NCBI GenBank assembly: GCA_016293005.1
Contig: JAEDFA010000063.1
Coordinates: forward strand, 1 to 9,137
Length of the DNA stretch: 9,137 nt
DNA from: Treponema sp.
GTDB taxonomy: Bacteria; Spirochaetota; Spirochaetia; Treponematales; Treponemataceae
Direction of reading: 5' to 3'
Numbering within the stretch: the first letter of the stretch is position 1; the number at the start of each line of letters is the position of its first letter. Positions 1-6,132 of the stretch are shown piece after piece. Under the pieces are notes generated by a model. The model was not told where the DNA came from and ran no database searches. It saw nothing but the letters and a program-made list of their open reading frames with translations. The position numbers were made by a program, and so were the translations under genes.

Positions 1-151
1 CTTTTACAAGGGCTGCTTCACATTTTGCGCAGGAACGGATAGAAGCTTCTTCTGAGATGTATTTAGAAAGTCCTGCAAATGCATCGGACTCCGACAAAGA
101 GTATCTGTGATCGATACAAGATAAATTTTCAAAAATATTTCGTGTTTCCAT
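1..151 (-). CDS. purB: Probable adenylosuccinate lyase, N-terminal 50 codons (runs off left edge)
   Basis: The minus strand from the ATG at 151-149 stays open to the window edge and encodes a 50-residue N-terminus containing IDHRYSLSE (about residues 13-21) and YISEEASIRSC (about 32-42). A D-x-RY motif shortly after the start, followed by a helix aligned with the S/EY-ali-R region, is typical of PurB-type adenylosuccinate lyases, which convert SAICAR to AICAR and adenylosuccinate to AMP. Only the N-terminus is visible, so the catalytic signature loop cannot be checked. No Shine-Dalgarno sequence precedes the ATG. Instead a TATAAT hexamer (164-159) ends seven bases upstream, which suggests a leaderless message. 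The gene is transcribed divergently from the ANTAR/phosphate transporter operon. Another lyase-superfamily member is possible but less likely. Confidence 0.6.
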   Translation of the reverse strand, partial: METRNIFENLSCIDHRYSLSESDAFAGLSKYISEEASIRSCAKCEAALVK

Positions 152-158
152 AAAGCAA

Positions 159-187
159 ATTATATCAAAAAGAACTTTATAAGGAAA
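159..187 (-). promoter_or_regulatory. Candidate promoter of the purB-like gene, near-leaderless
   Basis: Read on the minus strand, a perfect TATAAT (164-159) lies seven bases before the ATG at 151. A weak -35 candidate, TTTCCT (187-182), lies at a 17-base spacing. Normal spacing from the -10 puts transcription initiation at or next to the start codon. The perfect -10 is seen directly; promoter function and the leaderless start are inferred. The poor -35 match lowers confidence. Confidence 0.4.
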
Positions 188-251
188 TAGGAAAAATAAT
201 TTTAAACAAAGCTTCAGGCATTATAAAAATTTCGGCACAAAAGAATTTTTC

Positions 252-285
252 TCAAGTTTCTTAAGATGTCAAGTTTCTTAAGATT
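252..285 (+). repeat. Two tandem 17-bp direct repeats, operator candidate
   Basis: TCAAGTTTCTTAAGATG (252-268) is followed without a gap by TCAAGTTTCTTAAGATT (269-285), identical at 16 of 17 positions. Each copy carries the 8-bp palindrome TCTTAAGA (259-266 and 276-283). The second copy touches the predicted -35 box at 284-289. Abutting repeats with internal dyads at a promoter edge are a usual arrangement for binding of a dimeric regulator. I cannot assign a regulator; the sequence does not look like a classical Pho box. Confidence 0.5.
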
Positions 286-312
286 GTAAATTCTTTGAAA
301 ATTCTGTATGAT
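284..312 (+). promoter_or_regulatory. Promoter of the ANTAR/phosphate transporter operon
   Basis: A -35 candidate TTGTAA (284-289) and a -10 candidate TATGAT (307-312) are separated by exactly 17 bases. Six T residues then lead straight into the ATG at 319. With usual -10 to start-site spacing, transcription would begin at about the A of that ATG. The two 17-bp repeats abut the -35 box. The boxes and spacing are seen; activity is inferred. Confidence 0.5.
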
Positions 313-318
313 TTTTTT

Positions 319-723
319 ATGGAATCCGTTCTTGTAGTTTCGGATGAAAATTCTTTCTCTTCCTGTGACCAGTTAAAAAAATCTGGCGTCAAAAACATTG
401 AATACATTCAGGATTTATCTCAACTTTCAGACGAAAAACTAAAAAAATTTGATGCAGTTTTAATTCCGTCTAAAAAACTTATAGATTCTTTTAAGATTCC
501 TGCCGATAATCAAAAGGAATTAGATTTTCTTAAATTTCAAAATCAAAAACTTCAGAATAAATTAGAAGAAATCAGATTAATCAACAGGGCAAAATGCGTT
601 CTGATTCAGTATTTAAATATGACAGAACAACAGGCTCACAGATATATCGAAAAGCAGTCCATGGATTTAAGGCAAAGCCGTGTTGTTACTGCTGAATCAA
701 TTCTAAAAACTTATGAAAGCTAG
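319..723 (+). CDS. Small ANTAR-domain RNA-binding regulator with degenerate receiver-like N-terminus
   Basis: Counted from the ATG at 319 the product has 134 residues. Residues 1-50 resemble the first half of a response-regulator receiver (MESVLVVSDE as strand 1, FDAVLIP as strand 3). At the usual phospho-Asp position there is Pro/Ser, and the rest of the receiver fold is missing. Residues 65-88 are charged and heptad-like (probable coiled coil). Residues 76-131 fit the ANTAR pattern, including INRAKCVLIQ, MTEQQAH and a final helix AESIL. ANTAR domains bind paired hairpins in RNA and prevent transcription termination, so this is probably an antiterminator, not activated by normal phosphorylation. 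An in-frame TTG at 295 would add eight residues but lies inside the predicted promoter spacer, so 319 is preferred. The stop overlaps the ribosome binding site of the phosphate transporter gene. Confidence 0.72.
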   Translation: MESVLVVSDENSFSSCDQLKKSGVKNIEYIQDLSQLSDEKLKKFDAVLIPSKKLIDSFKIPADNQKELDFLKFQNQKLQNKLEEIRLINRAKCVLIQYLNMTEQQAHRYIEKQSMDLRQSRVVTAESILKTYES

Positions 724-732
724 GATTTTTTT

Positions 733-2379
733 ATGATTGCCGAATTATTCAGAATAATCTTACAGTTTGTTGGTGCGCTTGGATTTTTACTTTACGGAAT
801 GAGGCTGATGAGCGACGGCGTACAAAAAAGTGCAGGAGAAAGACTTCAACGCGTTCTGGGAATGATTACCGGAAACCGTTTCACAGGACTTTTAACCGGA
901 CTTTTAATTACAATGATTATTCAGTCAAGCGGCGCTACAACCGTAATGGTAATTTCTTTCATAAATGCCGGACTTTTAACGCTAGTTCAATCTGTAGGAG
1001 TAATTTTCGGAGCAAACATCGGAACAACTGTTACGGCATGGATTGTTTCTATATTCGGTTTTAATTTTAAAATTTCTGCTTTTGCAATTCCACTTTTCGG
1101 AACCGGATTTTTCATCACAATGTCAAAAAAAGACCGATTCAAAAATCTTGGCGAAGCGATAATGGGTTTTGCGCTTTTATTCATCGGTCTTGACTGGCTA
1201 AAAGATGTTTTTTCATTCGATGCCTCAAGTCTAACCTGGCTTCAAAAAATTCAGCAGTGGAAAGCCGTTTCAATTATAATCGGATTTCTAATCGGAATCA
1301 TCGTAACGGCACTTCTTCATTCTTCAAGCGCTTTCACAGCAATCGTAATCACAATGGCATTCAACGAAATCATCACATGGGAAGTTGCCTGTGCCATGAC
1401 ACTCGGAAGCAATATCGGTTCAACAATCGACGCAATTCTCGCTTCATTCGGAACAAATCAGGATGCAAAACGCTCCGCTTTAATTCATGTACTTTTCAAT
1501 GTAGCTGGAACTATCCTTGCGCTTATTTTCTTCAAACCGCTTCTGTCACTTGTAGATTTTATTTCACAAGATGCAAACATCGCAATAAAAATTTCAGTAC
1601 TCCACACAGTATTTAAAACAATTAACACAATCATTTTCCTTCCGTTTGTAAATCAGATTGCAGATTTCACGCGTTTAATCATCAAAGACAAACCTCAGGA
1701 ACAGAACAAAAAATACAAAATTCCGTTTATGCTTTCATCGCACAACACTGTCGAAATTCACATTCTGCAGGCAGAAAAAGAAATCGAAAAAATGGCATCT
1801 TCTGTCATGAATATGCTCTGCGAAGTATGTGCCGCACTTGAAAACTGCAACAAAGAAGAAATTTCAGAAATTTCCAAAAAAATTTACGACGAAGAAGACT
1901 TACTCGACCAGATGAACGAAGAAATCACTTCATTCCTCATAAAAGTTGCATCGTTAGAAAACGCAACAGGACAAATTCAAAACAAACTGAACCAGCTTCT
2001 TCAGATTACAGATAACCTTGAAAATGTCAGCGACGAAATCACAAGCATAATTTACAATATCGATAAATTCGTTGGAAAAAAGAACGACAAGCCGGAAGAA
2101 AAAGTCGGCTACGACAAACTCCTTCCGTATACGGAAAAACTTTTAGAATTCTTCACCTTTGCAGAAAAACACATTTCCACAGGCGTTTCCGAAAACGAAA
2201 AACAAATTGCCTTTTCTATGGAAGAAGAAATCGATGCAATCGAAAAAATTCTCAAAAAAGATTCCAGAAAACGCCTTGAAAACGGTCAGAATGTCAAATC
2301 AGAACTAAAATACATGGACATCGTCCGCAGAATCGAAAACGCAGGCGATGCAATTTTCTCAATCATAAGAATTTTATAA
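733..2379 (+). CDS. Na+/phosphate cotransporter family protein with PhoU-like C-terminal domain
   Basis: This 548-residue membrane protein is typical of the bacterial Na/Pi cotransporter family (NptA-like, Na_Pi_cotrans repeats), which imports phosphate with sodium. The internal duplication is clear: QSSGATT (64-70) with GANIGTT (93-99), then HSSSAFTA (196-203) with GSNIGST (225-231). Hydrophobic segments fill roughly residues 1-315. From about 340 to the end the protein is soluble, acidic and helical, as in PhoU-like domains fused to this family. The length is normal for the fused form. An AGGA sequence (722-725) seven bases before the ATG is the ribosome binding site and overlaps the stop of the upstream ANTAR gene nine bases away, so translation is probably coupled. 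Phosphate is the inferred substrate; transport direction and regulation by the partner are not shown. Confidence 0.88.
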   Translation: MIAELFRIILQFVGALGFLLYGMRLMSDGVQKSAGERLQRVLGMITGNRFTGLLTGLLITMIIQSSGATTVMVISFINAGLLTLVQSVGVIFGANIGTTVTAWIVSIFGFNFKISAFAIPLFGTGFFITMSKKDRFKNLGEAIMGFALLFIGLDWLKDVFSFDASSLTWLQKIQQWKAVSIIIGFLIGIIVTALLHSSSAFTAIVITMAFNEIITWEVACAMTLGSNIGSTIDAILASFGTNQDAKRSALIHVLFNVAGTILALIFFKPLLSLVDFISQDANIAIKISVLHTVFKTINTIIFLPFVNQIADFTRLIIKDKPQEQNKKYKIPFMLSSHNTVEIHILQAEKEIEKMASSVMNMLCEVCAALENCNKEEISEISKKIYDEEDLLDQMNEEITSFLIKVASLENATGQIQNKLNQLLQITDNLENVSDEITSIIYNIDKFVGKKNDKPEEKVGYDKLLPYTEKLLEFFTFAEKHISTGVSENEKQIAFSMEEEIDAIEKILKKDSRKRLENGQNVKSELKYMDIVRRIENAGDAIFSIIRIL

Positions 2380-2398
2380 AAAAATTATTAGATTTTTT
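2379..2398. terminator. Weak A/T-only hairpin between convergent genes
   Basis: Seven A/T pairs (2379-2385 with 2392-2398) enclose a six-base loop, and the arms are A-runs and T-runs on both strands. It lies directly after the phosphate transporter stop and about 70 bases after the end of pyrG on the other strand. It could act as a poor bidirectional terminator. No GC-rich stem is present in the 87-base convergent spacer (2380-2466), and I see nothing else there. Confidence 0.22.
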
Positions 2399-2466
2399 CA
2401 ATCCGTGTGACTTTTCAGCTGTTTTATATTGCAAACCACATCAGAAATTTAAACTCGACATTCGAC

Positions 2467-4077
2467 CTAATAATTAATGCAGGCTTTTAAAAATTCCACG
2501 AAAAGAGGACCTGCGTTGTTCGGGCGGCTTTTAAATTCCGGGTGAAACTGAACGCCGATGAAAAATTTGTGTGAAATTGCGCTGTCTTTCTGTGGAAGTT
2601 CAACTGTTTCAACAATACTATCATCGGGACTTGTTCCGCCGATTATAAGCCCGGCTTCTTCCATCTTAGAACGGAAATTATTGTTAAATTCGTAGCGATG
2701 CCTGTGCCGCTCTTCGATTGTGACAGCCCCGTACGCTTTCTGCATGATTGTTCCAGATTTTACCCGACACGGATATTTTCCAAGACGCATTGTTCCGCCT
2801 TTTATAACGCCTTCCTGATCTTTCATCAAATCAATTACAGGATTTTCACACTGCTCGTCAAATTCCGTACTGTTTGCATTTTTTAAATTTAAAACATCGC
2901 GCGCAAATTCGATTACAGCAATCTGCATTCCAAGACAAATTCCAAAATACGGAATATTGTGAAGGCGTGCATATTTACAAGAAGAAATCATTCCTTCAAT
3001 TCCGCGGTTTCCAAATCCACCTGGAAGAATAATTCCCGAACAATCGCTAAAAATTTCTGAAGCGGATTCATCGTTTACAGAATCGCTGTCGACCCATTTA
3101 ATTTTAAGTTTTTTTCCGACTACAAAACTCGCGTGATTTAAACTCTCCACAATACTCAAATACGAATCATGGAGTTTGACATATTTTCCAACAAGAGCAA
3201 TCTGAATTTCTCCGTCGCGGCTGTTAATCGCCTTAACCATATTCTCCCAGTCAGAAAGATTAATCTGCGTATTTTCAAAACCGAGTTCACGGCATACAAC
3301 TTCATCCATTTTTTGCTCATGAAGCATAAGAGGAACTTCATAAAGCGATGGCAAAGTCGTATTGTTAATTACGCAGTCTTCAGAAACATTACAGAAAAGA
3401 GAAATTTTCTTTCTGATGTCATTCGGAATAACTTCATCACATCTTGTAACGACGATATCAGGGTGAATTCCCATTCCCATAAGTTCTTTTACAGAATGTT
3501 GAGTCGGTTTTGATTTAAACTCATCGCTTCCTGAAATATAAGGAACAAGACACACATGAATGAAAAGACAGTTTTTTCTTCCGATTTCAAGGGCAAGCTG
3601 ACGAATCGCTTCTAAAAATGGAAGGCTTTCAATGTCACCGATTGTTCCGCCGATTTCTACAATGCTTATATCGGCTTTTGTTACTTCGGCATTTTTTAAA
3701 ATATAATCTTTTATTTCGTTTGTAACATGAGGAATAATCTGAACAGTCTGACCTAAATATTCACCTTTTCGCTCTTTGTTTAAAACATTCCAGTAAACTC
3801 TTCCGCTTGTAAGATTTGAATATTTATTTAAATTTTCGTCGATGAACCGTTCGTAATGACCTAAATCCAAATCAGTTTCAGAACCGTCGTCTGTTACAAA
3901 AACTTCGCCATGCTGAAAAGGGCTCATCGTACCCGGGTCAACATTCATATACGGATCAAGTTTTTGTGAAGCAATTTTTAATCCGCGATCTTTTAAAAGC
4001 CGGCCTAAACTTGCCGCTGTAATTCCTTTTCCAAGTCCGCTTACGACTCCACCTGTAACAAAAATAAATTTAGACAT
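2467..4077 (-). CDS. pyrG: CTP synthase (glutamine-hydrolysing)
   Basis: The 536-residue product makes CTP from UTP, ATP and glutamine. The N-terminal amidoligase domain starts with FVTGGVVSGLGKG (about residues 6-18) and includes SQKLDPYMNVDPG and VEIGGTIGDIES. The C-terminal class I glutamine amidotransferase domain, from about residue 290, has the nucleophile elbow FGICLGMQ (Cys381) and GVQFHPE (His512, Glu514), plus RHRHRYE (about 457-463). All key residues are present and the length is normal. Two ATGs lie in tandem (4080 and 4077). The second is chosen because GAGG (4087-4084) is then six bases away rather than three, and because the family begins M-x-K-[YF]-I-F-V-T-G-G. An intrinsic-terminator-like hairpin directly precedes the ribosome binding site, pointing to attenuation control. 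The gene is convergent with the phosphate transporter gene. Confidence 0.97.
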   Translation of the reverse strand: MSKFIFVTGGVVSGLGKGITAASLGRLLKDRGLKIASQKLDPYMNVDPGTMSPFQHGEVFVTDDGSETDLDLGHYERFIDENLNKYSNLTSGRVYWNVLNKERKGEYLGQTVQIIPHVTNEIKDYILKNAEVTKADISIVEIGGTIGDIESLPFLEAIRQLALEIGRKNCLFIHVCLVPYISGSDEFKSKPTQHSVKELMGMGIHPDIVVTRCDEVIPNDIRKKISLFCNVSEDCVINNTTLPSLYEVPLMLHEQKMDEVVCRELGFENTQINLSDWENMVKAINSRDGEIQIALVGKYVKLHDSYLSIVESLNHASFVVGKKLKIKWVDSDSVNDESASEIFSDCSGIILPGGFGNRGIEGMISSCKYARLHNIPYFGICLGMQIAVIEFARDVLNLKNANSTEFDEQCENPVIDLMKDQEGVIKGGTMRLGKYPCRVKSGTIMQKAYGAVTIEERHRHRYEFNNNFRSKMEEAGLIIGGTSPDDSIVETVELPQKDSAISHKFFIGVQFHPEFKSRPNNAGPLFVEFLKACINY

Positions 4078-4092
4078 CATTCACCTCAAAAT

Positions 4093-4150
4093 AAAAAAAG
4101 CCGTAGACTTTCTGCCGAATTTCTTCAAGCATAAAATCTACGACTTCTTT
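4093..4150 (-). terminator. Terminator/attenuator hairpin immediately before the pyrG ribosome binding site
   Basis: On the minus strand GTCGTAGA (4144-4137) pairs with TCTACGGC (4107-4100), eight pairs including one G-U. Inside is a second stem (4131-4113) capped by GAAA, with TGC/GCA and TGAA/TTCG pairing around one bulged T. Seven Ts follow (4099-4093), and the preceding AAAGAA can extend the stem into them. Only a few bases separate the U-tract from GAGG at 4087, leaving no room for a promoter in between. It therefore ends upstream transcripts and also gates pyrG. Structure is seen; regulatory use is inferred. Confidence 0.72.
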
Positions 4151-4164
4151 GCCGTGTTTTTTCT

Positions 4165-4193
4165 ATATTACCAATTTAGTTCTTTTTTGACAA
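4165..4193 (-). promoter_or_regulatory. Candidate pyrG promoter upstream of the attenuator
   Basis: TTGTCA (4193-4188, five of six to consensus) and TAATAT (4170-4165, four of six) are separated by exactly 17 bases on the minus strand. They begin 11 bases past the DAHP synthase stop codon. The start site would fall near 4158, so a transcript would enter the hairpin almost at once. The boxes are seen; function is inferred. Confidence 0.5.
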
Positions 4194-4203
4194 TATTTTC
4201 ATA

Positions 4204-5232
4204 TTAGATTTTTTCAGCAATTTTATAAATCAACTCCCGGGATTTTTCCCAGCCTAAACACGGATCTGTAATCGATTTTCCGTAAACACCTTCACCGATT
4301 TTCTGACAGCCGTCCTCGATGTAACTTTCAATCATAAATCCTTTTAAAAGAGAACGAATTCTTTGAGAATGGTGAGCAGAATTTAAAACATCCATGATAA
4401 TTCGCGGCTGCTCAAACGGATTTTTATTTGAATTGGAATGATTTGTATCGATTATTACAGCTGGATTTTTTAATTCTTTTTCATCGTATTTATCGCAAAG
4501 CCTGATTAAATCTTCGTAATGATAATTTTGAACATTGTTTCCGTGTTTATTTGTTGAACCTCGAAGAATTGCATGCGTATACGGATTTCCCTCTGAATGA
4601 ACCTGCCAGCCGCGGTAAATAAAAGTGTGCGCTCTCTGAGAAGCAAGAATTGCGTTCATCATAACAGAATAATCGCCGCTCGTAGGATTTTTCATTCCGA
4701 CAGGAACATTTACTCCGCTTGCCGTAAGCCTGTGCTGCTGATTTTCAACTGAACGAGCTCCAACTGCAACATAACCGAGTAAATCATCAAGATAACGGTA
4801 ATTTTCCGGGTAAAGCATTTCATCGGCACAGGCAAAACCAGTTTCACTTACAGCGCGCATGTGAAGATGCCGTGTTGCAATAATTCCTTTAAATAAATCA
4901 GGTTTACCGTTCGGGTCAGGCTGATGAAGCATTCCTTTATAGCCTTCGCCAGTTGTGCGAGGTTTATTTGTGTAAATTCGTGGAACAATAAGAATTTTTT
5001 CTTTTACTTCTTCCTGAATTTTTGAAAGCCTTCCAATATAATCGATAACGCTTTCTTCATTGTCCGCCGAACAAGGTCCGATTATTAAAAGAAGTTTATT
5101 TGATTTTCCCTCAAAAACAGAATTGATTTCTTTGCGTTTTTCTTTAATTGTATCCGCCATTTTTGCCGTTATGGGATACATATCTTTTACTTCCTGAGGA
5201 ACTGCAAGTTTTTTTTCAAAAATCATATTCAT
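4204..5232 (-). CDS. aroF: 3-deoxy-7-phosphoheptulonate (DAHP) synthase, type I-alpha
   Basis: The product condenses phosphoenolpyruvate and erythrose 4-phosphate, the first step of aromatic amino acid synthesis. The 342-residue length and the motifs match the AroG/AroF/AroH class: GPCSADN (52-58), KPRTTGEGYKG (90-100), GARSVENQQHR (158-168), MKNPTSGD (180-187), DTNHSNSNK (262-270) and MIESYIEDG (300-308). The four expected metal ligands are all visible: Cys54, His265, Glu302 and Asp323. AAGGTG five bases before the first ATG is a good ribosome binding site and overlaps the pheA stop, so the two genes form one unit. Which amino acid, if any, inhibits it cannot be read from the sequence; the Phe-branch neighbour suggests Phe or Tyr. 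The symbol aroF denotes the class only, since the isozyme type is unresolved. Confidence 0.95.
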   Translation of the reverse strand: MNMIFEKKLAVPQEVKDMYPITAKMADTIKEKRKEINSVFEGKSNKLLLIIGPCSADNEESVIDYIGRLSKIQEEVKEKILIVPRIYTNKPRTTGEGYKGMLHQPDPNGKPDLFKGIIATRHLHMRAVSETGFACADEMLYPENYRYLDDLLGYVAVGARSVENQQHRLTASGVNVPVGMKNPTSGDYSVMMNAILASQRAHTFIYRGWQVHSEGNPYTHAILRGSTNKHGNNVQNYHYEDLIRLCDKYDEKELKNPAVIIDTNHSNSNKNPFEQPRIIMDVLNSAHHSQRIRSLLKGFMIESYIEDGCQKIGEGVYGKSITDPCLGWEKSRELIYKIAEKI

Positions 5233-5241
5233 ATAGACACC

Positions 5242-6072
5242 TTATTCATTTTTATTGTAAGAACCGACAATTTTTATGCTTTCACATTTTTGCCTTAAAC
5301 TTTCGAGCATTTTAAAAAATTCAGTGCTGGAAGAATTTCCTTCGATTTCAACATAAAAATAATACTGCCATGCAAGTCCTTTTAAAGGTCTGCTCCGTAA
5401 AACATCCATATTAAAACCGTGCGCTGAAATGACATTTAAAGCCTTTATCAAAGAGCCGGTTTCGTTTTTGACAGTAAACATCATTATAACTGTAGAATGC
5501 TTTTTATTGTAAAGAGAACCTTCTTTTTTAGAAATAACCGCAAACCGAGTTGTATTGTCTTTAGATTCGTTTATGTCTTTTTGAATTACATCAAGATTAT
5601 AAAGTTCTGCCGTCAAAATACTTGCAACAGCCCCGACAGATTTATCGTTTAAAACAGAAACTTCCCTTGCTGCACGGGCAGTATTTTCAGAAGCAACAGT
5701 TTCAATTCCGTGAGATTCAAGAAATTTTGCACTTTGCTCCAACGCCTGAGGATGACTAATAACTTTTTTTATATCCTGTAATTTTGCACCCTTTATGCCA
5801 AGCAGATTCTGCTGAATTTTCAAGCCGTAAACATCGTTTATGAAAAGATTTCCGGTGAAAATTAAATCAGTAACTTGAGCAATTTCACCGGCATAACTGT
5901 TTTCAATTGGAAGAACAGCATAATCTGCCATTGAAGAATTAACAGCATTCCACGCTGATTTAAAATCCTTGTACGCTATAAATTCTCCAGAAGGAAAAAT
6001 ATGTTTTGCCGCAATATTTGCAAACGCCCCTTCGATTCCGCTGTAAGCAATTTTTAATTTTTGTTCAGACAT
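5242..6072 (-). CDS. pheA: Prephenate dehydratase with C-terminal ACT domain
   Basis: This 276-residue cytosolic enzyme converts prephenate to phenylpyruvate in Phe synthesis. Residues 6-180 form the dehydratase domain, with GIEGAFANIAA (12-22), LPIENSYAG (54-62), SHPQALEQ (106-113) and the catalytic TRF triplet (175-177). Residues 195-270 form an ACT domain. No chorismate mutase domain is fused, so chorismate mutase must be encoded elsewhere. The two Phe-sensing ACT motifs deviate: GAL is GSL (206-208) and ESRP is RSRP (226-229), which may alter feedback inhibition. The DAHP synthase start lies nine bases after the stop. The ribosome binding site (AGAAGAG, six bases from the ATG) is mediocre. 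An inverted repeat lies in the 60-base gap upstream. Confidence 0.95.
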   Translation of the reverse strand: MSEQKLKIAYSGIEGAFANIAAKHIFPSGEFIAYKDFKSAWNAVNSSMADYAVLPIENSYAGEIAQVTDLIFTGNLFINDVYGLKIQQNLLGIKGAKLQDIKKVISHPQALEQSAKFLESHGIETVASENTARAAREVSVLNDKSVGAVASILTAELYNLDVIQKDINESKDNTTRFAVISKKEGSLYNKKHSTVIMMFTVKNETGSLIKALNVISAHGFNMDVLRSRPLKGLAWQYYFYVEIEGNSSSTEFFKMLESLRQKCESIKIVGSYNKNE

Positions 6073-6085
6073 TTTATGCTCTTCT

Positions 6086-6115
6086 GTTCTTTTTTTATAT
6101 AGTCAAAAAATGAAC
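6086..6115 (-). promoter_or_regulatory. Inverted repeat over the pheA promoter region
   Basis: An 11-base arm at 6086-6096 (GTTC, T, six Ts) is complementary to 6105-6115 (six As, T, GAAC) with one central mismatch. The eight-base loop at 6097-6104 contains the best -10-like sequence on the minus strand (TATATA, 6101-6096). No good -35 box is placed correctly. It could be an operator or an AT-rich hairpin in the leader of pheA and the DAHP synthase gene. No U-tract follows, so a terminator role is unlikely. Confidence 0.3.
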
Positions 6116-6132
6116 TTTTAAAAAAGGCTTTA

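Noticed and set aside
295..318. TTG start that would extend the ANTAR protein by eight residues.
   Set aside because: It lies inside the spacer of a promoter with ideal 17-base spacing and has no ribosome binding site. The ATG at 319 begins directly with the first receiver-like strand.
3156..3513. Overlapping open frames on both strands inside pyrG; similar frames occur inside the phosphate transporter, synthase and kinase genes.
   Set aside because: They are antisense or out-of-frame shadows of strongly recognised genes, with no ribosome binding site and no sensible protein motifs.
4078..4080. First of two tandem ATGs as the pyrG start.
   Set aside because: It is only three bases from GAGG. 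The second ATG has better spacing and gives the usual CTP synthase N-terminus.
5233..6132. Phe-rich leader peptide attenuator upstream of pheA or the DAHP synthase gene.
   Set aside because: No run of Phe codons after a start and no terminator hairpin with a U-tract was found in the 60-base gap before pheA or in the 9-base gap between the two genes.
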